Source of the DNA: Bifidobacterium callitrichidarum
GTDB lineage: Bacteria > Actinomycetota > Actinomycetes > Actinomycetales > Bifidobacteriaceae
Direction of reading: 5' to 3'
Assembly (NCBI RefSeq): GCF_003129905.1
Contig: NZ_QFFM01000007.1
Coordinates: 1-64,000 of the forward strand
DNA: 64,000 nucleotides
Positions 1-7,204 of this stretch are shown piece by piece. A program made the position numbers and the translations under genes. Under the pieces are notes generated by a model. The model was given only the letters and a program-made list of their open reading frames with translations, searched no databases and was not told the origin of the DNA. Numbering within the stretch: position 1 is the first letter of the stretch; each line of letters starts with the position of its first letter.

Positions 1-643
1 AAGAGCCAGGCACGGTGGCGCCGGCCTTGGGGAGCTTCTGGAGGCCTGCGCGGATGGCGTTGCGGCTCTGCGGGTCGACGGCCACGGTCGGCTCGTCGAA
101 GAAGATGAGGTCGGGTTTGTGGGCGATACCACAGGCGATGTTGAGACGCCTGAGGAGACCGCCGGAGAGCTTGCCGGGCCGGAATTTGCGGAAGTCCTGC
201 AGTCCGGCGAATTCGATGGCCTCTTCGACCAGGGGCGCGCGTTCGGCCTTCTTCGGCACGTACAGTGAGCAGAAGTAGTCGATGTTCTCGGTGACGGTCA
301 GTTCGTTGAACACGGCCACGTTCTGCGGAACGATGCCGATGCGGCGCTTGAGGTCGTATGACGTGGGCGTCATCGGCTGTCCGAAGACACGGATGGTGCC
401 AGAATCGTAGGTGAGCAGCGCGAGGATGCAGTTGATTGCCGTGGTCTTGCCGGAGCCGTTAGGGCCCAGCAGGCCGAAGATCTCGCCCTGCTTCACGTCG
501 AGGTCGAAGTAGTCGAGCGCCACCATGTCGCCGTACCGCTTGACGAGCTGGCTGACGTGGACTGCCGTGGTCGTCTCCACTTCGTTCGTCTCAGCCGGTG
601 CGGTGGGCCCGGTGTCGGTGTGGGCTGTGATGTCGGTTGCCAT
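1..643 (-). CDS. ABC transporter ATP-binding protein (partial, drug-export type)
   Basis: This is the N-terminal 214 residues of an ABC ATPase; the C-terminus lies beyond the window start. Walker A (GPNGSGKTT), the signature LSGGLLRRLNIA and Walker B LIFFDEPT are all present. The long low-complexity Thr/Ala/Glu N-terminus and the signature resemble DrrA-like ATPases of ABC-2 exporters, which power export of drugs or lipids through a separate membrane permease. The partner permease would be expected downstream, outside the window. The start ATG at 643 follows an AAGGAAGGGAGC ribosome-binding stretch. The substrate cannot be told from the sequence. Confidence 0.9.
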   Translation of the reverse strand, partial: MATDITAHTDTGPTAPAETNEVETTTAVHVSQLVKRYGDMVALDYFDLDVKQGEIFGLLGPNGSGKTTAINCILALLTYDSGTIRVFGQPMTPTSYDLKRRIGIVPQNVAVFNELTVTENIDYFCSLYVPKKAERAPLVEEAIEFAGLQDFRKFRPGKLSGGLLRRLNIACGIAHKPDLIFFDEPTVAVDPQSRNAIRAGLQKLPKAGATVPGS

Positions 644-755
644 GTTCGCTCCCTTCCTTGGATGACTCCATCATCCCAAGCGGGCGCCGCGACTCCCACC
701 CACAAACGTCACGCCGTACGCTCCCGGCGATGACATTTGTCACGATGTTGACTTG

Positions 756-1967
756 CTAAGCAGGCAAACGGCCATTTGTCGGAGAGCCTTGTTCTAGCGG
801 CGTAGGTAGTTCGATCTTCGATACATCGATTGCACCCGACATGAGTTTAGGTAGCAAAGAATCTCGAAGAGCGACAAGATTTTGTATCTTGTTTGAATTT
901 GTCTGTAATAAATTAAATATAGGGATTACTTCTTTATAGAAAGAATCAAGACTCTTCTCGTCAGGAAGAGGAACATCTAATAATTCAAGTTCAGATCGAG
1001 ACAATTCTGTTTGTCCGGTACTTCCTTTTGCCAATGATTCAAACAATGGTTCCGAAGAGAGTGCCCAACATCCAAGGAAAGGCATGAATCGCATGCTACA
1101 AGGACGAACGATTGTCACATGTGAATCGACGGTCATTTCTGTTGGACTAAAAAGTACTTGAGCACAACGGCCTAAAGTTCCAGTACCCGTCGAACAGATT
1201 AAAATATCACCATATTGAAGCTGCTTCTCACTTTTCTTAGGTGGCGTCATCTTCCTGGAAGGCACCAACGATACGGAATGATTCCGAATACATTTCTGAT
1301 TCAACACGGTGTAGGAAGAAGAATCGTCATATTTTGGAGTTACGCCACGAGATACCAGTCTGGTACAAGCCTTCAATGCTGTTTTGGAATCGATGGCACT
1401 AGCCAATTCCTTATACAAGGTCATGGCCAGCTCCAACAAATGGCCGTTTGTCTGAGTGAGGTTATCAATTTGTGCGCTGATACTCCTGACCAAGGCGGTT
1501 AGTTTTAACTGTTTGTCATAGTCTGGTACCTTAATGTCAATAGCTTCTATGGTTGCCTTGGTCAGGGCATTCCTTGTTGCTCCTGAGGAGGCAATCTGTA
1601 GAAGAGAGTTTTTGCGATGCTCTAGAAACATGAGTAAATACAGGCTGTCAAGCTGCCCAGCTCTTGGCCTGATAATGCACACATGTTGATTGACGCGAGC
1701 TTTTTGAATGTTATCTGGGACAATGCAAGTACGTGCAACAGAATCTCCAGTGATGTTAAGTAGTACATCGCCGGGCCTAATCTGAACATTATCGAGTTTG
1801 GATGCTTGCTCGTCGTTGATGAAGGCTAATCCGTTATCGGAGAATTGCCAATCTAGTACATTTTGGCTACGTATAAGTGCGTAGTCTCCGCCTTGATATG
1901 AGTCCTTCCCTCCTTTTGGTGTTGCTCCACTACCGATTTTTGTGCATAGATTTTTAAGACGAGTCAT
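756..1967 (-). CDS. hsdS: Type I restriction specificity subunit HsdS (full-length copy)
   Basis: This 403-aa protein has the two-half layout of HsdS: a target-recognition domain, a conserved helix ending in LTQTNGHLLEL (about residue 175), a second recognition domain, and the conserved C-terminal helix LRDSLLPKLMSGAIDVSKIELP. HsdS selects the DNA sequence bound by the HsdM/HsdR complex. The ATG at 1967 follows AGGAGACTTTACA and lies 11 bp after the Abi_2 gene, so both are probably co-transcribed. Recombination sites sit between the halves (1428-1453) and at the stop end (765-779), so the C-terminal half is a swappable cassette. This copy is 3.7 kb from hsdM. GC content is lower than in the flanking chromosome. 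Confidence 0.92.
   Translation of the reverse strand: MTRLKNLCTKIGSGATPKGGKDSYQGGDYALIRSQNVLDWQFSDNGLAFINDEQASKLDNVQIRPGDVLLNITGDSVARTCIVPDNIQKARVNQHVCIIRPRAGQLDSLYLLMFLEHRKNSLLQIASSGATRNALTKATIEAIDIKVPDYDKQLKLTALVRSISAQIDNLTQTNGHLLELAMTLYKELASAIDSKTALKACTRLVSRGVTPKYDDSSSYTVLNQKCIRNHSVSLVPSRKMTPPKKSEKQLQYGDILICSTGTGTLGRCAQVLFSPTEMTVDSHVTIVRPCSMRFMPFLGCWALSSEPLFESLAKGSTGQTELSRSELELLDVPLPDEKSLDSFYKEVIPIFNLLQTNSNKIQNLVALRDSLLPKLMSGAIDVSKIELPTPLEQGSPTNGRLPA
765..784 (+). repeat. hsdS recombination site A
   Basis: The 15-bp core CAAACGGCCATTTGT at 765-779 is followed by CGGAG, against TGGAG at site C. It overlaps the last codons of the full-length hsdS (TNGRLPA) and is inverted relative to site B, so it bounds the C-terminal cassette of that gene. 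Confidence 0.75.
1428..1453 (-). repeat. hsdS recombination site B
   Basis: This is a 26-bp perfect reverse complement of site C at 4543-4568. It lies in the hinge between the two HsdS halves (TQTNGHLLEL). The adjoining TGAGTGAG extends its match to site D. Confidence 0.85.
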
Positions 1968-1978
1968 TGTAAAGTCTC

Positions 1979-2905
1979 CTAGATTAGGTGCTGGCTGCGA
2001 TCATGGATGCCAATCGCTGTAATAATGCTTTGCGCTTGCCGGGGAATGGTCTCTGTGATGCCGTCGATTAGAGAGAAGAACTTTTGGAAGAATGTGCCAT
2101 AAGATTCTTTGTCCATTAGATATGCCAAATCGCATACCGTTTGGAAAACGGATTCATTGAGGCGATTGTCGTAGTGAGCACAATAACAGCGTTCGTCGTG
2201 GGCGCATAGATTCCTGAAGAATACAAGTCGATTGAATATGCGGTCAAGTTGTTTGATTGTAATCACCCGAGGCTTGGCGTGAGTGTCGGCATATAGTGCA
2301 GTAAAACTCTCCGCAATCGCGAGACGGACCTCTTTTGTCTGTGTCTGGAAAAACCAGACAGTCTGTCCCAGCGATAGGTCATTGGCCAGTACCCAGAACG
2401 GCACCTGACCATCTAAATCTTCCATACAATGTCGAATGTAAGTTTTGCCGCCGTATTCGCCCTTGTTATGCGGGTTGCCATCAAGCTCAAGAATTTTTGT
2501 AAATACTTTGTTGATGAGTGTCATGGCGCTGGAACGACGAGATTGGCTGTAATTGTCTGGGATAAGATATGGATTTACCTCATCGGGATGAAGTTTAGTG
2601 AATTCATGGGCGCAGGCTGCTTTCAGCGATGCTTCCGCTTGAGTAATACCCTCAAACAGTAATCCGCGAAGCTGTCGATCGAATGAAAACAATGCAAATA
2701 GGTCGTCGAAAGTGGTTCCTGGTAAGTAATGATCCTCATTCGTGTGTTTCAAATTTGCGTCGAGGAACAGATTCTTGTAGCCGTTGACGATGGAATAGTA
2801 GCCTTCTCGTCTGAGAGCGTGCACTGCGGAATCATGCACTATCATTCCACGTGACCGGAGAATGGCGATCTGCTCGTCCAGACTTTTGTAGGGCTTGTGC
2901 AGCAT
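1979..2905 (-). CDS. Abi_2-family (AbiD/AbiF-like) abortive-infection protein with HEPN motif
   Basis: The 308-aa protein fits the Abi_2 family: it opens with YKSLDEQIAILRSRGM and has an internal GYYSIVNGYKNLF block typical of AbiD/AbiF. Near residue 230 the motif FRNLCAHDE supplies the R-N-x-x-A-H signature of HEPN ribonucleases, suggesting RNA cleavage that stops phage growth. I chose ATG 2905, which follows GGAGAAAAC, over an upstream in-frame ATG at 2938 with no ribosome-binding site. It sits 11 bp upstream of hsdS, inside the segment bounded by inverted sites B and C. Anti-phage function is inferred from the family. Confidence 0.82.
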   Translation of the reverse strand: MLHKPYKSLDEQIAILRSRGMIVHDSAVHALRREGYYSIVNGYKNLFLDANLKHTNEDHYLPGTTFDDLFALFSFDRQLRGLLFEGITQAEASLKAACAHEFTKLHPDEVNPYLIPDNYSQSRRSSAMTLINKVFTKILELDGNPHNKGEYGGKTYIRHCMEDLDGQVPFWVLANDLSLGQTVWFFQTQTKEVRLAIAESFTALYADTHAKPRVITIKQLDRIFNRLVFFRNLCAHDERCYCAHYDNRLNESVFQTVCDLAYLMDKESYGTFFQKFFSLIDGITETIPRQAQSIITAIGIHDRSQHLI

Positions 2906-2929
2906 GTTTTCTCCTGTCGCTGAAAGCAC

Positions 2930-2961
2930 TGAGGCCATCCCGTTTTGTGGGGATGGCCTCA
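2930..2961 (-). promoter_or_regulatory. Strong hairpin upstream of the Abi_2 gene
   Basis: GAGGCCATCCC pairs perfectly with GGGATGGCCTC around an 8-nt loop, about 25 bp upstream of the Abi_2 start codon. No T-run follows on the minus strand, so it looks less like a simple terminator than a leader hairpin or a weak terminator for the 99-aa gene upstream. Confidence 0.5.
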
Positions 2962-3125
2962 GCGAACTGAACGTAGTCCAGCTTATTTCGCTGTTTCAGA
3001 CTACACCCCTAACCGAGAGAACGCAACAACAAACAACAAGAGTTGGTGTCTATGCTCGTTGTTCTACGTGGCCACTCAGTATTGACGAATGCTCAAAAGC
3101 TTGAGCCTTTATACATTGTTCTTTA

Positions 3126-3425
3126 TCAGTTGCGAGCTATCTTTACTTTCTTGATTGGTTGTAGGAAATGGTTGGCATCGATGTACAGATTTGTAAGTAC
3201 TGGTTTCAGATCGATGTATTCCTCTTCTGGCGCGTTGTTATGCTTGTATTTTGCATCCACGACGAGGTATCCGTTATCCCATTGCTTGACATTGGTATAC
3301 CGTTCCAATGAGTAGGGAGCGCGGAACTGAATACGAGCCTTGCCGTATTCAAACACGGTGAAGCCGTTCTCTGCACTGAGATATGCAGTATTTGCCTGCT
3401 CTGAACGGGTGCACGATGTAGCCAC
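3126..3425 (-). CDS. Small protein of unknown function (99 aa)
   Basis: I do not recognise a family. The start is GTG at 3425, preceded by AAAGGAG at good spacing. The protein has no membrane segment or signal peptide. It looks mostly beta-structured, with alternating hydrophobics in FTVFEYGKARIQFRAP and GYLVVDAKYKHN, and a basic C-terminus (PIKKVKIARN). It lies between the recombinase and the Abi_2 gene, all on the minus strand, within the invertible segment, so an accessory role in defence or in the inversion system is possible but unproven. A 220-bp gap with a hairpin separates it from the Abi_2 gene. Confidence 0.6.
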   Translation of the reverse strand: MATSCTRSEQANTAYLSAENGFTVFEYGKARIQFRAPYSLERYTNVKQWDNGYLVVDAKYKHNNAPEEEYIDLKPVLTNLYIDANHFLQPIKKVKIARN

Positions 3426-3492
3426 AGTGCGTCTCCTTTCGGCTTTACCGGGTTGATTTGTGCTGGTTTCGATTATAGGGGGATAACGCTGA

Positions 3493-4467
3493 TTACCCCA
3501 GATACTTGCGATGCGACGCTTTCACGTTGCTTTGGCTGACCAATGCGTATTGCATGGTGGTGTCTATCTTGACGTGTCCGAGTAGTTTCTGAACCTGTTC
3601 CACTGGCATGCCGCGGTTTATGGCATTGGTGGCCATGGTGCGACGGAACTTATGTGGATGTATGCGGGGGAGTTGCAGCTTTCTGCCGAGAGCTCGGAGC
3701 CTGCTTTCCACGGAACAAATGGCAATGCGTTCGTGGTCACCGCTGAGACTGACGAACAGGGCGGGGTTGGCGTCATCGCGGCCTCGCAGATATTCTTCAA
3801 GATGAAGTTTGGCTCTGGCGTCGAAGTAGGCTTTTCGTTCCTTATTGCCTTTGCCCTGCACGATGCATTCACGCTCGTTGAGGTTGACGCTGTCACGGTT
3901 AAGCTTCACTAATTCGCCGACTCGCATGCCGGTGGAGGAGAGCAAGTCGATCATCGCGAGATCTCGTGGCGTTTCGCAGCCGTCGCGTAGACGCTCCATA
4001 TCCTCATCCGAAATGGTTTCTTTGACTCTAATCGGAGCTTTCACACGGCGTATCTTGCGCGCTGGGCTTTTGACGATATAGTCCTCATCCTCTAACCATG
4101 AGAAGAAAGTGGCAAGAATACGGCGGATGTTGTCTACCGTGACCTTCCCCACAGCATGTGTCGTCTGGTATTCGGCGAGATAGGTTCGAAGTTGGTCGGT
4201 ATCCACTTGAGTTAGGGGAGTGGTGGTTTTTCTGATGTAGTGAGTAAGTGTCGAATCATAGTATTTCAATGTGCGTTCGCTGCATCCTTCAAGTTCCTTG
4301 GCGGTAAGGAAGGAGTTCAGCAGTTCCATTGCTTCGTTGTCATTGCCAGCAAGATTATCTGTGCTGAGATTGGCTGACAGCACGGCTTTGAGCTGTCTGA
4401 GCTGTCGCGCATCCAACGTGTTCTGCATGGATTTCAAGATTGACTCGATGGTGTTGCTTCCTATCAT
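3493..4467 (-). CDS. Tyrosine recombinase (XerC/D-like), probable hsdS invertase
   Basis: The 324-aa protein has a SAM-like N-terminal domain and a catalytic domain with the full tyrosine-recombinase set: Arg in TGMRVGEL, Lys in GKGNKERK, HKFR (H-x-x-R) in HPHKFRRTMAT, His in LLGHVKID, and Tyr in TTMQYALV. Size and motifs match Xer-like enzymes that invert hsdS cassettes in other bacteria. I start it at ATG 4467, with AAAGG six bases upstream; an in-frame ATG at 4548 overlaps recombination site C and lacks a ribosome-binding site. The gene lies between sites B and C and would flip with that segment. Its role as the invertase is inferred from position. Confidence 0.88.
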   Translation of the reverse strand: MIGSNTIESILKSMQNTLDARQLRQLKAVLSANLSTDNLAGNDNEAMELLNSFLTAKELEGCSERTLKYYDSTLTHYIRKTTTPLTQVDTDQLRTYLAEYQTTHAVGKVTVDNIRRILATFFSWLEDEDYIVKSPARKIRRVKAPIRVKETISDEDMERLRDGCETPRDLAMIDLLSSTGMRVGELVKLNRDSVNLNERECIVQGKGNKERKAYFDARAKLHLEEYLRGRDDANPALFVSLSGDHERIAICSVESRLRALGRKLQLPRIHPHKFRRTMATNAINRGMPVEQVQKLLGHVKIDTTMQYALVSQSNVKASHRKYLG

Positions 4468-4542
4468 GTGGAGCCTTTCGCCTCGATGCATGTATGAATA
4501 CATATAGGCATAATGTGAATCGCAGAAAACAACGATGCTGAC

Positions 4543-4568
4543 AGACAAACGGCCATTTGTTGGAGCTG
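4543..4568 (+). repeat. hsdS recombination site C
   Basis: This is the perfect inverted partner of site B over 26 bp. It marks the 5' edge of the silent hsdS cassette and lies about 75 bp upstream of the recombinase start codon, so recombination here also changes the DNA upstream of the recombinase. Confidence 0.85.
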
Positions 4569-5192
4569 TGCATTACCCGGTGGAGAAAGGCTCTTCAAAA
4601 GGGCAAATCCTCGATCTCCTTGGGAGAGATAATTCGGGTTGAAGACAGCAAACGAATTCCTCTTAGTAAGAAAGAACGTGAGAAGAGGAAAGGTAGATAT
4701 CCATATTATGGAGCGGCAAGCGTCATGGATTACGTGAGCAGCTATCTCTTTGACGATGTTCGTTTGCTCATGGGGGAAGACGGTACTGTGACTGATGCAT
4801 TCGGACATCCCTCACTTCAATACGTGTGGGGAAAATATTGGGTGAATAATCATGCGCATGTTCTTGCTGGCACGAAAGGTGTCACTACGGAGCAACTTTA
4901 TGTCGCACTATCTGATTTACGCATTACGGAATATATAACGGGAGCCGTGCAGCCCAAACTTAATCAGAAAAATATGAAGTCGATTCCTGTTGAATGGCCC
5001 GATGCAGCTCCATCATTTGACTATGAATTCCGCCTATACCGGACGAATTGCAGTCAAATATCTCTACTAACAGAATTACGTGATGCCCTGCTGCCCAAAC
5101 TGATGTCTGGCGAGCTTGATGTGTCGAGAATCGAATTGCCTACGCCGCCAACACAAATTCTGATGGGTACAAATGGCCGTTTGTCTGAGTGA
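4543..5192 (+). pseudogene. Silent hsdS C-terminal-half cassette (invertible)
   Basis: The reading frame QTNGHLLELCITRW continues through a recognition domain to the conserved tail LRDALLPKLMSGELDVSRIELP and ends TNGRLSE. This is the second half of an HsdS with no start region of its own; a stop codon lies just before site C. It sits tail to tail with the hsdS N-terminal half that follows hsdM. Inversion between sites C and D would place it in frame behind that half and give an HsdS of about 390 aa. The sequence is intact, so it is better seen as a storage cassette than as a decayed gene. Confidence 0.85.
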
Positions 5193-5712
5193 GAGCACGG
5201 CAAGAATCTTCGATAGAATCAAGCAGAGTCACTGCCTTATCTTGATAATCCCTTGAGGGCACCGGAATAGGAAGAGAAGCAAATGCACGTTCATTGATAT
5301 TTCCCCGTGTACTTCCGCTTATATGTGACGTTACCCAATCTTGGTAGCTCTTGCTCTGACAATAGTATTTTACCCATCGAGGGTTAATCAACGCTTTATC
5401 TAGAGTAAATCCGATAAGGAATCCGGCGAACACAAAATTTCCGTCACGAACATCATATAGATAATTCCGACCGACGCTCGCTCCTGTCCGAGCAAAAACT
5501 ATATCCCCTTCCCGAAGCTCATATTTTTTTGAGTTCGTATCATCGATAGATTTAAGCCCAGACAAATTAAGGGTTCCATTATCGTTAATATCTGTAATAC
5601 GGAGATATGTAGGTAAGTTTGGCGAATAGTCTACCGCCGAAGCCGCAATGCCGTACCGTCCTTTTCCAGTCAAGCACAATTCCGAAAGATTGACCTCAGA
5701 GCCCATACCCAA
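5140..5712 (-). CDS. hsdS: HsdS N-terminal half (truncated in this orientation)
   Basis: The 190-aa product holds the first recognition domain and hinge of HsdS, from the start overlapping hsdM to LTQTNGHL at site D. It then runs ten codons antisense into the neighbouring cassette before stopping. The ATG at 5712 overlaps the hsdM stop by 17 bp, so it is translated with hsdM. Truncated HsdS halves can pair to form a working specificity subunit in some type I systems, so the short form need not be inactive. Inversion of 4543-5186 would restore a full-length gene. Confidence 0.85.
   Translation of the reverse strand: MGMGSEVNLSELCLTGKGRYGIAASAVDYSPNLPTYLRITDINDNGTLNLSGLKSIDDTNSKKYELREGDIVFARTGASVGRNYLYDVRDGNFVFAGFLIGFTLDKALINPRWVKYYCQSKSYQDWVTSHISGSTRGNINERAFASLPIPVPSRDYQDKAVTLLDSIEDSCRALTQTNGHLYPSEFVLAA
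5169..5193 (-). repeat. hsdS recombination site D
   Basis: The 18-bp core is a perfect inverted match to site C. With the flanking TGAGTGAG it matches site B over 25 bp. It encodes LTQTNGHL of the truncated hsdS on the minus strand and TNGRLSE of the silent cassette on the plus strand. Confidence 0.85.
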
Positions 5713-7201
5713 TCGCCTCCAGATTCTTCTTGATTTCGGCTTGTAGTCGGTTGGATTCCTCGAAGCATTTGGCGAGTTCTCCGGTCAGACGCTTCATCTT
5801 CTCATCGAATGGCTCATCGTCCTCTTCTTGCTCAGCAATGCCGACATAGCGGCCGGGAGTAAGAATGTAATCCTGCTTGGCAATGTCTTCGATAGACACT
5901 GCGGCGGAGAAGCCTTTCTCCTCTTCCAGCGTCCCATCACGGAACGTATCAAACGTGGATGCGATCTTCTGAATATCCTCATCAGTGAGCGTACGCTGTG
6001 AGCGACTAATCATCGTGCCCATGTTGCGAGCATCTACGAACAGCGTCTTGGAATCAGCAGGACGCCCTTTGCGCAGGAACCATAGGCACACTGGAATCTG
6101 CGTGGAGAAGAACAACTGCGTCGGCATGGCAACAATACCCTCCACCAGTCCGGCGTTGACGATGTTCTTGCGAATCTCTCCTTCATTGTTCGTCTGCGAC
6201 GACAGCGAGCCATTGGCGAGCACTAAGCCGATACGGCCAGACTGCGACAGGTGGTGAATCATGTGCTGCATCCATGCGAAGTTTGCATTGCCCTCGGGCG
6301 GCACGCCGTATTCCCAGCGTGGATCGTCCTTGAGCTTATCGCCACCCCAATCGGATAGATTGAATGGCGGGTTCGCGAGAATGTAGTCGAATCGCTCGGT
6401 GCGATGCAGATCGTTGAAGAACGTATCGTCGTTCTTTGGGCCAAGATCGGCATCAATGCCACGGATGGCGAGGTTCATCGTGGCCATCTTCCACGTTGTC
6501 GGGTTCGACTCCTGACCATAGACGGAGATGTTATTAATGTTGCCCTGATGGTTACGCACGAACTCGGCCGACTGTACAAACATGCCGCCCGAACCACAAG
6601 CCGGGTCATAGACACGCCCCTTGAACGGCTCAAGCACATTCACCAGAGTCTTCACCACGCATTTCGGCGTGTAGAACTCGCCGGCGTTCTTACCCTCCTG
6701 AGACGCGAACTGCGACAGGCAATACTCATAAGTGCGGCCAAGCAGATCATGGGTGTCTCCGTTCTCAGCCATCTTCACGTTGGTGAACAGGTCGACCACT
6801 TCCCCAAGCCGGCGCTTGTCCAGTTCAGGACGTGCGAAGTTCTTGGGCAGCACGCCCTTGAGTTTCTTGTTCTCCTGCTCGATGAGCCTCATTGATTCAT
6901 CGATGACCTTACCGACTTCAGGAGTGTGTGCAGCCGCGGCCACGACTTCCCAACGGGCTTCTTTCGGCACCCAGAAGATGTTCTCGGACGTGTACTCGTC
7001 ACGGTCTTCCTCGAATCCTTCGCCTTCGGCCACCAATTCGGCGTGTTTGGCCTCGAAGTTATCCGAGATGTACTTGAGAAAAATCAAACCGAGTACAACA
7101 TTTTTGTATTCCGAAGCATCGATGTTGCCACGCAGTTTACAAGCCGCGTCCCAAATCTGCTCCTCAAAGCCCAGGGCTTTGGTGCTTGTCTTTTTCGCCA
7201 T
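5696..7201 (-). CDS. hsdM: Type I restriction system methyltransferase subunit HsdM
   Basis: The 501-aa protein is a type I N6-adenine methyltransferase subunit. It has an N-terminal HsdM helical domain (IWDAACKLRGNIDASEYKNV), the AdoMet-binding motif DPACGSGGMF near residue 200 and the catalytic NPPF motif (ILANPPFNLSDWGG) near residue 280. It methylates the site chosen by HsdS and forms the restriction complex with HsdR. The ATG at 7201 is 3 bp after the hsdR stop, and its 3' end overlaps the truncated hsdS start, so hsdR-hsdM-hsdS form one operon. No key residue is missing. Confidence 0.96.
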   Translation of the reverse strand: MAKKTSTKALGFEEQIWDAACKLRGNIDASEYKNVVLGLIFLKYISDNFEAKHAELVAEGEGFEEDRDEYTSENIFWVPKEARWEVVAAAAHTPEVGKVIDESMRLIEQENKKLKGVLPKNFARPELDKRRLGEVVDLFTNVKMAENGDTHDLLGRTYEYCLSQFASQEGKNAGEFYTPKCVVKTLVNVLEPFKGRVYDPACGSGGMFVQSAEFVRNHQGNINNISVYGQESNPTTWKMATMNLAIRGIDADLGPKNDDTFFNDLHRTERFDYILANPPFNLSDWGGDKLKDDPRWEYGVPPEGNANFAWMQHMIHHLSQSGRIGLVLANGSLSSQTNNEGEIRKNIVNAGLVEGIVAMPTQLFFSTQIPVCLWFLRKGRPADSKTLFVDARNMGTMISRSQRTLTDEDIQKIASTFDTFRDGTLEEEKGFSAAVSIEDIAKQDYILTPGRYVGIAEQEEDDEPFDEKMKRLTGELAKCFEESNRLQAEIKKNLEAIGYGL

Positions 7202-7204
7202 GAA

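Larger units (their letters stand above)
765..5193. other. Invertible hsdS locus (shufflon-like)
   Basis: Four copies of a core closely matching CAAACGGCCATTTGT lie at 765-779, 1428-1453, 4543-4568 and 5169-5186. Sites 1 and 3 point one way, sites 2 and 4 the other. Sites 2 and 3 form a perfect 26-bp inverted pair, sites 3 and 4 a perfect 18-bp inverted pair, and sites 2 and 4 share 25 bp in direct orientation. Each site encodes the TNGHL hinge between HsdS halves on one strand and the TNGRL tail of a C-terminal half on the other. Two N-terminal and two C-terminal halves therefore allow up to four specificities. A tyrosine recombinase is encoded inside. Phase-variable hsdS loci of this type are known in several bacteria; inversion here is inferred from sequence. 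Confidence 0.85.

Noticed and set aside
5140-5712. Truncated hsdS read as a frameshifted pseudogene
   Set aside because: The break falls exactly at an inverted recombination site and the missing half is intact next to it in reverse, so inversion explains it better than decay.
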